From NCBI RefSeq assembly GCF_013177735.1, contig NZ_WOEZ01000180.1:1-64000 (forward strand): DNA of 64,000 bases, given 5' to 3'. Each line of letters starts with the position of its first letter. Within the stretch, counting starts at the first letter, position 1. The notes below the pieces were generated by a model that saw nothing but the letters and a program-made list of their open reading frames with translations, was not told the origin of the DNA and ran no database searches. Shown here in pieces: positions 8,770 through 17,976 of the stretch. The translations under genes and the position numbers were made by a program. The stretch comes from Paraburkholderia elongata (lineage in GTDB: Bacteria; Pseudomonadota; Gammaproteobacteria; Burkholderiales; Burkholderiaceae).

Positions 8770-9906
8770 ATGGATTACGCAACCCTCAAACTGATCTGGT
8801 GGGCGTTGATCGGCGTACTGCTGATCGGCTTCGCGCTCACCGACGGCTTCGACATGGGCGCGGCGATTCTGCTGCCGTTCATCGCCAGGACCGACGCGGA
8901 GCGGCGCATCGTCGTGAACACGGTCGGCGCGACGTGGGAAGGCAATCAGGTGTGGCTCATCACAGCGGGTGGCGCGATGTTCGCCGCATGGCCGCTGGTG
9001 TACGCCGCGTCCTTCTCCGGCTTCTACTTCGCAATGCTGCTGGTGCTGTTCTCACTGTTCTTCCGGCCGGTCGGCTTCGACTACCGCAGCAAACGTGAAG
9101 ACCCGCGCTGGCGCAGCGCGTGGGATTGGGCGCTGTTTGTCGGCGGCTTCGTACCGGCGCTGGTGTTCGGCGTGGCGTTCGGCAACCTGCTGCAAGGCGT
9201 GCCGTTCTCGTTCGACACCGATCTGCGCGTCACGTATCACGGCAGTTTCTTCGCGCTGCTCAACCCGTTCGCCGTGCTGTGCGGGCTCGTTAGCGTGTCG
9301 ATGCTGGCCGCGCACGGCGCAGCCTTCGTGAAGATGAAAGCGGACGACGTCGTCGCCAGGCGTGCTTCGCTGGCGCTGCGGATTGCTTCGCTCGCCACCG
9401 TCGTGCTGTTCCTGCTTGCCGGCGCACTGATCGCCACGATGATCGGCGGCTATCAGATCGTCGACGCCGCGCCGCTCGACACGGTTGCCAATCCGTTGCT
9501 GAAGAACGTGATCGGCGCACCCGGCCTGTGGCTCACCAACTATGCAAACTATCCGTGGATGGTCATCGCGCCGGTGGCCGGCCTCGTCGGCGGCGTACTC
9601 GCCTTGTTGCTGGCGCGCTCGCGTTTTGAAAAGAGTGCCTTCCTGTCGACTTCGCTGATGATCGTCGGTGTGATTCTGACGGCGGGCTTCTCGATGTTTC
9701 CGTTCATCATGCCCTCCTCGCTCGACGGCCGCAGCAGTCTCACGGTATGGGATTCGACCTCGAGCCGCATGACGCTGCAGATCATGCTGGTCGCCGTAAT
9801 CATCTTCCTGCCGCTCATCTTGATCTACACGAGCTGGGTGTATCGCGTGATGCGAGGCAAGGTGACCGCCGCGGCGCTCGAAGAAAATCACCATACGATG
9901 TATTGA
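8770..9906 (+). CDS. cydB: Cytochrome bd ubiquinol oxidase subunit II
   Basis: A 378-residue partner of CydA with about eight or nine membrane helices. Family hallmarks include the N-terminal LIWWALIGVLLIGFALTDGFDMGAAILLPFIARTD and the WEGNQVWLITAGGAMFAAWPLVYA segment (both with quinol-oxidase conserved acidic and aromatic residues). It starts 34 bp after cydA behind AAGGGAAAG and is followed by cydX after 28 bp, so the four genes form one operon. Confidence 0.96.
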   Translation: MDYATLKLIWWALIGVLLIGFALTDGFDMGAAILLPFIARTDAERRIVVNTVGATWEGNQVWLITAGGAMFAAWPLVYAASFSGFYFAMLLVLFSLFFRPVGFDYRSKREDPRWRSAWDWALFVGGFVPALVFGVAFGNLLQGVPFSFDTDLRVTYHGSFFALLNPFAVLCGLVSVSMLAAHGAAFVKMKADDVVARRASLALRIASLATVVLFLLAGALIATMIGGYQIVDAAPLDTVANPLLKNVIGAPGLWLTNYANYPWMVIAPVAGLVGGVLALLLARSRFEKSAFLSTSLMIVGVILTAGFSMFPFIMPSSLDGRSSLTVWDSTSSRMTLQIMLVAVIIFLPLILIYTSWVYRVMRGKVTAAALEENHHTMY

Positions 9907-9934
9907 TCAGGAATACGATTAACAGGAGTTTGCG

Positions 9935-10051
9935 ATGTGGTATTTCAGTTGGCTTCTCGGCATTGGCGTGGCGTTGGCGTTCGGTATTATCAACGTGATG
10001 TGGCTGGAATCGCGCCGGCCTTTAGAAGCGGGCAAGCAGAGGACGCGTTGA
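9935..10051 (+). CDS. cydX: Cytochrome bd oxidase small subunit CydX/YbgT
   Basis: A 38-residue single-helix protein beginning MWYFSWLLGIGVALAFGII and continuing NVMWLESRRP, the canonical CydX/YbgT signature. CydX binds CydA-CydB and stabilises the haems. CAGGAG lies 6 nt before the ATG. It closes the cyd operon and is followed by a terminator. Confidence 0.93.
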   Translation: MWYFSWLLGIGVALAFGIINVMWLESRRPLEAGKQRTR

Positions 10052-10098
10052 TGCATCCGTTGCCGGCCGAGCGCCGTTAGGTCCAAGCCGGTAAACGC

Positions 10099-10134
10099 AA
10101 AAGCGGCACCCTGATTCAAGGTGCCGCTTTTTTA
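10099..10134. terminator. Intrinsic terminator between cydX and nagE
   Basis: AAAGCGGCACC pairs with GGTGCCGCTTT around a 9-nt loop with T run on the plus strand and A run on the other side, so it may end both convergent operons. Confidence 0.9.
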
Positions 10135-10197
10135 TTGCCGCGTCTTCAGAAGAGAAGCGCGGGAATGGAGCGGCGTAGGCCGCTCCTTAACGTTCCA

Positions 10198-11979
10198 TCA
10201 TGCAGGCAGAGGCGCTTCACCGCCGCTTGCAGGCGACAGACGCGTCGCCAGTTGCGCGGCGTAGCGCTGGGCTGCGTCACCCACTACGATATGGAACGTA
10301 TCCGCCGAGACCCAAGCCGTATCGAGCGTAGCCAGACGTTGACGATCGACCGCCGACGGATCGCGAACCACGATCCGCAGACGCGTTGCCGCCACAGCGT
10401 CCAGCGACACGACGTTGCCCGCGCCGCCGAACACGGCGAGCCAGCGCAACGGATCCGGGTCGAGCGCACCGCCTTGAGCACCGCTTGCAGCCGCCACAGG
10501 AGCCGCAGCGACAGCAGGCGCAGCCGCAGCCGCAGCCACCAGCTTCGCCGCATCTCCACCGCCTTGCGCGATCACCGTGCGGATTTCATCGGCGATGATG
10601 TCCGCTTCCGGTCCGATGATCACCTGCACGTTGGTCGAGCCGCGCTTGAGCACGCCACGCGCACCGATCGTCTTCAGTTCGCTTTCCGAGACCTTGTTGG
10701 CATCGACCACCGACAGACGCAGACGCGTCGTGCAGGCATCCACCACCGACAGGTTCGACGCACCACCCAGCGCAGCGATATAACGCTGTGCGCGCGGCAC
10801 GGCGGCGCCCGCCACCGGCGACACAAAACCGCCAGCCGTGAACGACTCGATCTGTTCTTCTTCGGCGGCGGGTTCGCGGCCCGGCGTCGCCATGTTGAAC
10901 TTGCGGATGAAGAAGCGGAACAGGCCGTAGTACACCACCGAGTACACGAGCCCGATGGGAATCGCCCACCAGCCTTTGGTCGACAGGCCGTAGTTCAGCA
11001 CGTAGTCGATGAAGCCAGCCGAGAAGGTGAAGCCGAGATGAATCCCGAGCGCCGAGCAGATTGCGAGCGACAAGCCCGTCAGCAGCGCGTGGATCGCATA
11101 CAGCACCGGCGCGAGGAACATGAAGCTGAATTCGATCGGTTCGGTCACACCCGTCAGGAACGAGGTAAGCGCCATCGACGCCAGCAGGCCGAACACCATC
11201 GCGCGGCGCTCTTTCGGTGCCTCGTGATACATCGCGAGACACGCGGCCGGCAAGCCGAACATCATGACCGGGAAGAAGCCCGTCATGAACGTGCCCGCAG
11301 TCGGGTCGCCCGCGAAGAAGCGATGCAGGTCGCCTGTCACCGCGACGCCGCCCGGCGGCGTGAAATTACCGAACACGAACCACGTCAGCGAATTGAGGAT
11401 GTGGTGCAGCCCCGTGACGAGCAGCAAACGGTTCAGCACGCCGAACACGAACGCGCCGAGCGCACCCGCGGTTGTCAGCCAATGGCCGGCCGTATCGATG
11501 ACGCCTTGCACCGGCTGCCATACGTAGCCGAACACAATGCCTATCGCCAGACAGACCACGCCGGTGGCAATCGGCACGAAGCGTTTGCCTCCGAAGAATG
11601 CGAGGTAGTCGGGCAGCTTGATGTCTTTGTACTTGTTGTACAGCAAGCCCGCGACGACACCTGCTACGATCCCGGACAACACGCCCATGTTGAGCTTGTC
11701 GTTGATGTCCTTCATCACCGCGATTTCGATCAGGTAACCGATCGCACCCGCAAGACCTGCCACACCGTTGTTGTCTTTCGCGAAGCCGACCGCCACGCCG
11801 ATTGCGAAAAGCAACGGCAGGTTGTCGAAGATCGCGCCGCCGGCGTCGGCGATCATCTTGATGTTGAACACATCGGGCTGGCCCAATCGCAGCAGCAGGC
11901 CGGCAACCGGCAGCACTGCAATCGGCAGCATCAGCGCCCGACCCAGGCGCTGAATCTTCAGAAACGGATTCCCATCCAT
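10198..11979 (-). CDS. nagE: N-acetylglucosamine PTS permease EIICB with an extra Cys-less EIIB domain
   Basis: Membrane transporter that imports and phosphorylates GlcNAc with phosphate relayed from the downstream-acting EIIA-HPr-EI fusion. Residues 1-360 are the EIIC channel (FLKIQRLGRALMLPIAVLPVAGLLLRLG, the GITEPIEF-type motif as TGVTEPIEFSFMF at 276-288). Residues 395-475 are EIIB with phosphorylatable Cys416 in VVDACTTRLR. After an Ala-rich linker (480-505), residues 510-593 repeat the EIIB fold, but the Cys is Ala530 (LDAVAATRLR). GGAGGTG precedes ATG 11979. Last gene of the nag cluster. The duplicated domain cannot carry phosphate and may be structural or regulatory. Confidence 0.9.
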   Translation of the reverse strand: MDGNPFLKIQRLGRALMLPIAVLPVAGLLLRLGQPDVFNIKMIADAGGAIFDNLPLLFAIGVAVGFAKDNNGVAGLAGAIGYLIEIAVMKDINDKLNMGVLSGIVAGVVAGLLYNKYKDIKLPDYLAFFGGKRFVPIATGVVCLAIGIVFGYVWQPVQGVIDTAGHWLTTAGALGAFVFGVLNRLLLVTGLHHILNSLTWFVFGNFTPPGGVAVTGDLHRFFAGDPTAGTFMTGFFPVMMFGLPAACLAMYHEAPKERRAMVFGLLASMALTSFLTGVTEPIEFSFMFLAPVLYAIHALLTGLSLAICSALGIHLGFTFSAGFIDYVLNYGLSTKGWWAIPIGLVYSVVYYGLFRFFIRKFNMATPGREPAAEEEQIESFTAGGFVSPVAGAAVPRAQRYIAALGGASNLSVVDACTTRLRLSVVDANKVSESELKTIGARGVLKRGSTNVQVIIGPEADIIADEIRTVIAQGGGDAAKLVAAAAAAPAVAAAPVAAASGAQGGALDPDPLRWLAVFGGAGNVVSLDAVAATRLRIVVRDPSAVDRQRLATLDTAWVSADTFHIVVGDAAQRYAAQLATRLSPASGGEAPLPA

Positions 11980-12076
11980 TGACACCTCCAATCCTTGTCT
12001 CGTTGTCGACTGTCGTCGTTGAGTTTTGTAGCTATACGTAATGACTATGCGAAGCTGGTTGCGGACCGTGTGGGGT

Positions 12077-14641
12077 TCAGTCCAAAGGCCAGGTTTCGCG
12101 GCTCACTGCTCTTACCGCCTGCGCCGATTCGAGCGCCAGGGCATCCTGGGCGCGTTGACGGCACAGCTGATAATCGAGGTTGCGCACTCGCGCCTTGATG
12201 CCCGGCACCGACACCGGATCCACCGAGAGCTCGGTCACGCCGAGGCCGACGAGTAACGGCATGGCCAGCGGATCGCCCGCCAGTGCGCCGCATACGCCGA
12301 CCCATTTGCCATGCTTGTTCGCGCCCTGCACGGTCGCTGCGATCAGGCGCAGCACCGCCGGATGCAAGCCGTCCGCCTGCGCCGCGAGGTCGGCTTGGCA
12401 ACGGTCCATGGCGAGCGTGTATTGCGTCAGATCGTTGGTGCCGATCGACAGGAAATCGGCATGTTGCGACAGTTGATCGGCGAGCAACGCGGCCGATGGC
12501 ACTTCGATCATCACGCCGACTTCGATCGGTTCTGTACGGCCCGATTCGCGGGCGAATTCGTCGATGCGTTTGCGGATGCGGATCAATTCACCGACATCCG
12601 TCACCATCGGCAGCAGGATGCGGACGGCGCCGAGCGGTTGCACCGCGAGCAGACCGCGCAACTGATCGTCGAGCAGATCCGGGCGCACTTGTGCGAGGCG
12701 GATACCGCGCAGGCCGAGCGCCGGATTCGGTTCGGGCGGCAGCGTCAGGTAATCGACTTCCTTGTCAGCGCCGACGTCCAGCGTGCGAATGATCGCGGTG
12801 CGGCCGCTCAATGCATCGACGATCGCCTGGTAGCTCTGGCGATGTTCGTCGATGGTCGGCGCTGCGGCACGGTGGATGAACAGCAACTCCGTGCGCAGCA
12901 GGCCGACGGAATCGGCGCCGTTGTCGACGGCGGTCTTCGCGTCGTCGAGCGTGGCGATGTTCGCGGCGACTTCGATCGCGCGGCCATCGGAAGTCACTGC
13001 CGCCTGTTGCGACGTGCGGCGGTTCGCTTCGCGCACGCCGGCAAGGCGGCTGCGCTCAAGACGCGCACGTTCGACGTCGAGCTCGGTTGGAGCGAATTCG
13101 AGACGGCCGGTGGTGGCGTTCACCACGACCTGCGTGCCTTCGGGGATCGCGTGCAATGCGTCGCCGACTGCCACCAGCGCCGGAATGCCGGCCTGGCGCG
13201 CGAGAATCGCCGCATGCGAAGTGGCACCGCCACGCGACATCACCAGCGCGGTGACGCGCGTGCGATCCAGCGACGACAGATCCGACGGCGTGAACTCTTC
13301 AGCCACCAGCACAGTCTCTTCCGGCAACGTCCGCGCCGCAGCGTTCGTATAACCGAGCGCGCGCAACACGCGCTTTTCGATGTCGCGCAAATCGGCGGCA
13401 CGTTCCGCGAGCAATGCGTCTTCGATATTCGTCAGGATGGCGATCTGTGCGCGGATCGCTTCGCGCCACGCAAAGCCGGCGCTCTTGCCGAGGCTGATCA
13501 GATCGCGCGCGGCGTCGACCAGCGTGGGATCTTCGAGCAATACGCGATGCACCGCGAAAATGCCCGCCTCACCCACCGCACCGCGTTGCGACGCATCGCG
13601 CACTGTCGTCCCGAGGTCGGCGTCGACTGTGGCAATCGCCTTGTCGAGCAGACGGCTTTCAGCCGCCGACGTGCCGTTCGCCTTTTCAGGCGGATCGATA
13701 TCCGCATCGTCCCAACGCACCAGCTTGCCGACCGCGACGCCCGGCGAGGCGCACACGCCCGCGAGCGTATTCGGCGCAAGTGCTTCGCCCGCAGCGTGCA
13801 CAACCGCTTGCGGCGCCGGCGAGCTTTGCCGCGCCGGCTTTTCTTCAGCTTCGCCGTGCGCTTCACGCGTCAATTCGTGGGCGATCGCGTCGACCGCGGC
13901 TTGGGCTTGCGGACCGACGCCGAGCAACTCGACGGTCGCACCTTCGCCCGCGCCGAGGCCGAGCAAACCGACCACGCTCTCGATCGCCGCCTTGCGCCCT
14001 TCGTAACGCACTTCGACACGCGCATCGAAACCGCGCGCCGCTTCACGAGCGCGCGCGGCCGGTCGTGCGTGCAAACCGCCTGCGTGGACCAGCGTGACTT
14101 GCTGACGGGATTCTTCGGTCACATTGGTAGCACTCGCGTCACGCGCTGCTTGCGCCGCCTCGCCGCCGCGAGCGCGCAGCATCAGCAACGGCGTTTCACC
14201 TGCCTTCAGCATGCCGTCCTGCGCACGCTCGACAATCTCGAACGCATCCGAATTGGCAATCGCGATCACCGAGACGAGACTCGGCGCGCTCAGCGCGACC
14301 CGGTCCTGATCGAATTCGATCAGGACGTCGCCGGTGCGCACGTGGGCGCCTTGCGCGACCATCGGCGCAAAGCCCTTGCCATTCAGCTCGACCGTGTCGA
14401 TGCCGATGTGCAGCAGAATCTCCACGCCTTCAGCTGTCGCAAGCGTGACCGCATGGCCGGTGCGCGCGAGATGGGTGATGGTGCCGTCGCACGGCGCGAC
14501 GAGTCGCCCCTCGAGCGGATCGATGCCGATGCCGTCGCCGAACATGCCGCCCGAAAACACAGGGTCGGGCACGTTCGCCAGCGGCACGACCGGACCGGTC
14601 ATCGGCGCGAGCAAAACAATATGGCCTTCAGAATGGCTCAT
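12077..14641 (-). CDS. nagF: PTS EIIA(Glc)-HPr-EI fusion for N-acetylglucosamine
   Basis: An 854-residue multidomain phosphotransferase that takes phosphate from PEP and hands it to NagE. Residues 1-160 are an EIIA(Glc/Nag) domain (active His78 in VEILLHIGIDTVEL), 180-265 HPr (His191 in GGLHARPAA), and about 285-854 Enzyme I (phospho-His in GGATSHAAILARQAG, PEP-binding GADKEVDY and the C-terminal SIGTNDLTQY and VCGALAGDP motifs). The start MSHSEG was chosen for the GGAG upstream. It is a dedicated relay that bypasses the general ptsH/ptsI elsewhere in this window (42.2-44.5 kb). Confidence 0.94.
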   Translation of the reverse strand: MSHSEGHIVLLAPMTGPVVPLANVPDPVFSGGMFGDGIGIDPLEGRLVAPCDGTITHLARTGHAVTLATAEGVEILLHIGIDTVELNGKGFAPMVAQGAHVRTGDVLIEFDQDRVALSAPSLVSVIAIANSDAFEIVERAQDGMLKAGETPLLMLRARGGEAAQAARDASATNVTEESRQQVTLVHAGGLHARPAARAREAARGFDARVEVRYEGRKAAIESVVGLLGLGAGEGATVELLGVGPQAQAAVDAIAHELTREAHGEAEEKPARQSSPAPQAVVHAAGEALAPNTLAGVCASPGVAVGKLVRWDDADIDPPEKANGTSAAESRLLDKAIATVDADLGTTVRDASQRGAVGEAGIFAVHRVLLEDPTLVDAARDLISLGKSAGFAWREAIRAQIAILTNIEDALLAERAADLRDIEKRVLRALGYTNAAARTLPEETVLVAEEFTPSDLSSLDRTRVTALVMSRGGATSHAAILARQAGIPALVAVGDALHAIPEGTQVVVNATTGRLEFAPTELDVERARLERSRLAGVREANRRTSQQAAVTSDGRAIEVAANIATLDDAKTAVDNGADSVGLLRTELLFIHRAAAPTIDEHRQSYQAIVDALSGRTAIIRTLDVGADKEVDYLTLPPEPNPALGLRGIRLAQVRPDLLDDQLRGLLAVQPLGAVRILLPMVTDVGELIRIRKRIDEFARESGRTEPIEVGVMIEVPSAALLADQLSQHADFLSIGTNDLTQYTLAMDRCQADLAAQADGLHPAVLRLIAATVQGANKHGKWVGVCGALAGDPLAMPLLVGLGVTELSVDPVSVPGIKARVRNLDYQLCRQRAQDALALESAQAVRAVSRETWPLD

Positions 14642-14679
14642 CAAGCGGGACTCCTCGACACGTCGCATCTGATTTCTCG

Positions 14680-15696
14680 TCAGTGAGTTTCGGTGACTTT
14701 GTTGAGATGGCGTGGCGCGTCAGGATTGCGCCCGCGTGCGGCGGCAAGGCCGGCGGCCATCACGTAAAAGGACAGGATCGCGGCGATCGGATCGAGCGCC
14801 GCATGAGCGGTGGTGGCGAGCGGCAGCGTCGCTTCCGGCACGTCGTCCGGCGCGGCGAGCAGCACGCGGGCGCCGCGCGCCTGCATGTCGTGGGCGAGTT
14901 GCAGCAAGCCGGCTTGCTCGGGACCGCGCGGTGCGAAGACCAGCAGCGGATAGTCGCGATCGATCAGTTCCATCGGACCGTGCCGCACTTCCGCGCTCGA
15001 AAACGCTTCGGCCTGAATGCCGGAGGTCTCTTTCAATTTCAGCGCGGCTTCCTGCGCGATCGCGAGACCCAGACCGCGGCCGATCACGATCATGCGTTCG
15101 ATGCCACACAGTTCGTCCACCGCTTTCGACCAGTCGAGCTTGCCCGCGGCCTGCAGCGCGTCGGGCAGCGTGTTCAACGCGCCGAGCAGCGCGTCGTCCT
15201 TCTGCCAGTGAGCAACCAGTTGCGCGGAGATCGACAGCATGGCGATGTAGCTCTTGGTGGCCGCGACGCTCAGTTCCGGACCAGCCATGAGCGGCAGGTG
15301 AAATTCGCAAGCGTCGGCCAGCGGCGAGCTCGGCGCATTCACGGCGGCCACCGTCAACGCGCCGGCCTTGCGCAACGCTTCCATCGTGCCGACCAGATCC
15401 GGGCTCTTGCCCGATTGCGAGAACGCCAGCGCAAGCTGATCGCGCACCTGCAACGGCGCTTGCTGGAGCGTCGCGACCGACATCGGCAGCGAGGCGACCG
15501 GCAGACCGAGGCGGCTCATCGTCAGGCTTGCGAAGTAACTCGCTGCGTGGTCCGAGCTGCCGCGCGCGACCGTCAGCGCGACATGCCGCGGTTGCTGGGC
15601 GAGCTTCGCCGCCAACGCCTCGACGCGCGAGGTATCCGTGAGTTGCGCGGCGACTGTTTCAGCGGACGCCAACGCCTCTTTAAGCATATTCGACAA
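14680..15696 (-). CDS. Glucosamine-6-phosphate deaminase, SIS-domain type (NagB-II)
   Basis: A 338-residue protein with two SIS (sugar isomerase) domains, related to the isomerase half of GlmS but lacking the glutaminase half. Motifs: VARGSSDHAASYFASL (first SIS), SQSGKSPDLVGTMEAL, GPELSVAATKSYIA, and LKLKETSGIQAEAFSSAEVRHGP in the second SIS. In nag loci of Proteobacteria this family converts GlcN-6-P to Fru-6-P and ammonia, replacing classical NagB. The TTG at 15696 is favoured because GGAGA lies 5 nt upstream; it overlaps the end of nagA by 17 bp, indicating coupling. Confidence 0.88.
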   Translation of the reverse strand: MSNMLKEALASAETVAAQLTDTSRVEALAAKLAQQPRHVALTVARGSSDHAASYFASLTMSRLGLPVASLPMSVATLQQAPLQVRDQLALAFSQSGKSPDLVGTMEALRKAGALTVAAVNAPSSPLADACEFHLPLMAGPELSVAATKSYIAMLSISAQLVAHWQKDDALLGALNTLPDALQAAGKLDWSKAVDELCGIERMIVIGRGLGLAIAQEAALKLKETSGIQAEAFSSAEVRHGPMELIDRDYPLLVFAPRGPEQAGLLQLAHDMQARGARVLLAAPDDVPEATLPLATTAHAALDPIAAILSFYVMAAGLAAARGRNPDAPRHLNKVTETH

Positions 15697-16783
15697 TCGA
15701 TTCTCCTTCGACGTATGTTGCGGTCAACGCCAGTTCACGATCGAAAACGACCACATCGGCCCACGCGCCGCGCGTAATGCGGCCGCGGTCTTCGATGCCG
15801 AGGTAGTCGGCGGCGTAGCGCGACAAACGGTTTGAAACATCGGCGATCGGCAAGCCGATCGATACGAGATTGCGCAGCGCCTGATCCATCGTCAGGGTGC
15901 TGCCGGCGAGTGTGCCGTCGGCTAGACGCACGCCGCCGAGGCACTTCGTCACATGCTGGCTGCCGAGGCGGTATTCGCCATCGGGCATGCCGGTAGCCGA
16001 GGTGCTGTCCGTCACTACGTACAGACGCGGAATCGCGCGCAATGCGGCGCGGATCGCGCCCGGATGGACGTGCAGCAAGTCGGGAATAATTTCGGCGAAT
16101 TCGGCGTGCGCGAGCGCGGCGCCGACAAGACCGGGATTACGGTGATGCAGCGGCGACATCGCGTTGAACAGATGCGTGAAGCCACACGCGCCGTGCTTGA
16201 GTGCGGCGACGGCGTCGTCGTAGGTGCCGAGCGAATGACCGAGCTGCACGCGCACACCACGCGCCGCCATCTCGGAGATGATCTCCATGTGGCCGGCAAT
16301 TTCCGGCGCCAGCGTGACCACTCGAATCGGCGCGATCGACAGGTACTTCAGCACTTCGTCCATCACCGCGGACACGGCTGCGTCCGGCTGCGCGCCGAGC
16401 TTACCGGGGTTGATATACGGACCTTCCAGATGGACGCCGAGCACGCGCGCACCGCCTGGCGTGCGGATGCGCGCGTTGTTGCCCAGACCCGCGACGACGC
16501 TCATCAGCTCGTCGCGCGGCGCGGTCATCGTGGTGGCGAGCAGGCTGGTCGTGCCGTAACGCGCATGCGTGCGAGTGATGGTTTCGATCGCGTCGCCGCC
16601 TTCCATCACGTCGGAGCCGCCGCCGCCATGCACGTGCAGATCGATGAAGCCAGGCAGGATGTACGGCGCGTCGTTCTTCGACGGATCGGCGCGTTCGCCG
16701 GTCAGCGCCGTGATGCGGCCGTTTTCGTATTCGAGCGTGCCGTGAATCCACCCATCGGTGGTGAGTATGTTTCCGGTCAGCAT
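15680..16783 (-). CDS. nagA: N-acetylglucosamine-6-phosphate deacetylase
   Basis: A 367-residue amidohydrolase that removes acetate from GlcNAc-6-P after uptake by NagE. The metal site appears as LPGFIDLHVHGGGGSDVMEG near residues 45-63, HLEGPYINPGKLGAQ at about 125, LGHSLGTYDDAVAAL with the second His, THLFNAMSPLHHRNPG and TDSTSATGMPDG with the catalytic Asp. Full length. Second gene of the nagR-nagA-nagB-nagF-nagE cluster. Confidence 0.96.
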   Translation of the reverse strand: MLTGNILTTDGWIHGTLEYENGRITALTGERADPSKNDAPYILPGFIDLHVHGGGGSDVMEGGDAIETITRTHARYGTTSLLATTMTAPRDELMSVVAGLGNNARIRTPGGARVLGVHLEGPYINPGKLGAQPDAAVSAVMDEVLKYLSIAPIRVVTLAPEIAGHMEIISEMAARGVRVQLGHSLGTYDDAVAALKHGACGFTHLFNAMSPLHHRNPGLVGAALAHAEFAEIIPDLLHVHPGAIRAALRAIPRLYVVTDSTSATGMPDGEYRLGSQHVTKCLGGVRLADGTLAGSTLTMDQALRNLVSIGLPIADVSNRLSRYAADYLGIEDRGRITRGAWADVVVFDRELALTATYVEGESIVEYA

Positions 16784-16868
16784 GAGTCTCTCTGGTGAGG
16801 CGTAATGCGGGGTGTGACTGAATTGCGCTCAATAACGCCGCACGTGACGGCGGGCCACGCGTCTTATT

Positions 16869-17603
16869 TCAGGTGCGCAATTCAGCGACAAAATCGTAGT
16901 AATCGTCGCGGCAATAGGTGTCGGTCAATTCGATCGCACGCTGGTCCGCGCTATACCCGATACGGGTAATGACCAGCAGCGCCGAGCGCGGTTCGATATC
17001 CATCAACGAGGCGATCTCGCTCGAAGCATTGACCGCGCGAAAGTGCTGCAAGGCGCGCACGACGGCCGCGCCACGTTGTTCGAGATAGCTGTAAAGCGAC
17101 ACGCCGATGGCCTGCGGATCGGGCACGATCGCCGCGGGCAGCGCCGAATGCTCGACCGCCATCACGATGCCGTCCGCGCGCCGCAGGCGCCGCAGACTCG
17201 CCACCGCCGCACCGGGCGACAGGCCGAGGTGCACCAGCTCATCACGGTTGGCGGCGCGGATATCGCGCTCGAGCCACACCGAATCTGGCCGGAAACCACG
17301 TTGCTGCATCTTCTTCGTGAAACCGGTGAGCCGCGACAGCGGGTCTTCGACGCGCGGCGTAATGAAGCTGCCCGCGCCACGCGCCCGCCGGATCAGGCCT
17401 TGCTCGACCAGCAGCTCGATCGCCTTGCGCGCGGTGATGCGCGACACACCGATCGCATCAGAGAGCGTGCGCTCCGAAGGCAGCGCTTCGCCCGCCGACC
17501 ACACGCCGCAGTGGATCGCCGTCGCCAGATTGCGCGCAAGCTGCAGATAGAGCGGCGTGACGTTGCGAGCGTCAGGCATCAGTGCGGACCAGCGAGTTTC
17601 CAT
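16869..17603 (-). CDS. nagR: GntR/HutC-family repressor of the nag genes
   Basis: A 244-residue regulator: winged-helix GntR domain at residues 14-80 (PLYLQLARNLATAIHCGVW, LPSERTLSDAIGVSRITARKAIELL, GLIRRARGAGSFI) and UTRA ligand-binding domain at about 98-240. By family it should bind an aminosugar phosphate and repress the locus. It is the first gene of the cluster, 85 bp before nagA, and an inverted operator-like sequence lies within 100 bp upstream of its start, suggesting autoregulation. Confidence 0.88.
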   Translation of the reverse strand: METRWSALMPDARNVTPLYLQLARNLATAIHCGVWSAGEALPSERTLSDAIGVSRITARKAIELLVEQGLIRRARGAGSFITPRVEDPLSRLTGFTKKMQQRGFRPDSVWLERDIRAANRDELVHLGLSPGAAVASLRRLRRADGIVMAVEHSALPAAIVPDPQAIGVSLYSYLEQRGAAVVRALQHFRAVNASSEIASLMDIEPRSALLVITRIGYSADQRAIELTDTYCRDDYYDFVAELRT

Positions 17604-17670
17604 GGGGCTCCGGCGGTCGTCTTGAAGAGTGTGGCCTACGAAAATGAGAGCCCATTATATAACCAACATA

Positions 17671-17703
17671 ATACCAGTCAATCGACTGGTCCTATGCTGG
17701 TAT
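17671..17703. promoter_or_regulatory. Candidate NagR operator(s)
   Basis: ATACCAGTC-AATC-GACTGGTCC forms a near-perfect palindrome (ACCAGTC 17673-17679 with GACTGGT 17684-17690), and a further CTGGTAT half-site at 17697-17703 mirrors ATACCAG at 17671-17677. The ACTGGT/ACCAGT half-sites resemble those bound by GntR/HutC regulators of aminosugar genes (NagR/DasR type). The surrounding 17604-17976 stretch carries no gene I can support. Confidence 0.6.
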
Positions 17704-17976
17704 AGATTCGCGGAAAACCTTGCTGGATAAGCGTCAGGAGGTGATTTGAGGGCTTGGGAGGGCAGTTTACAGGGATCGGGATTTACCCGTATTCGAGATG
17801 CCGGGCAGCATCTGCGTGGTCCACATTGGTTCTCTACCCGGCTGACGGGATGCCCCGAAATCGATACCTTTCTGATACCACTTTGATGCACCCCTTCCCC
17901 GCGCGGCTTTTTTAAAGAGATGCCTTCCAATATAGTGCTGGGTAGCAAGCCATAAAAATTCCCCGGGGAGCAGCAT

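Noticed and set aside
10135..11982. Long plus-strand open readings opposite nagE and in nag, cta and pts genes
   Set aside because: They are antisense to well-conserved genes and have the Arg/His/Gln-rich composition of shadow frames in high-GC DNA.
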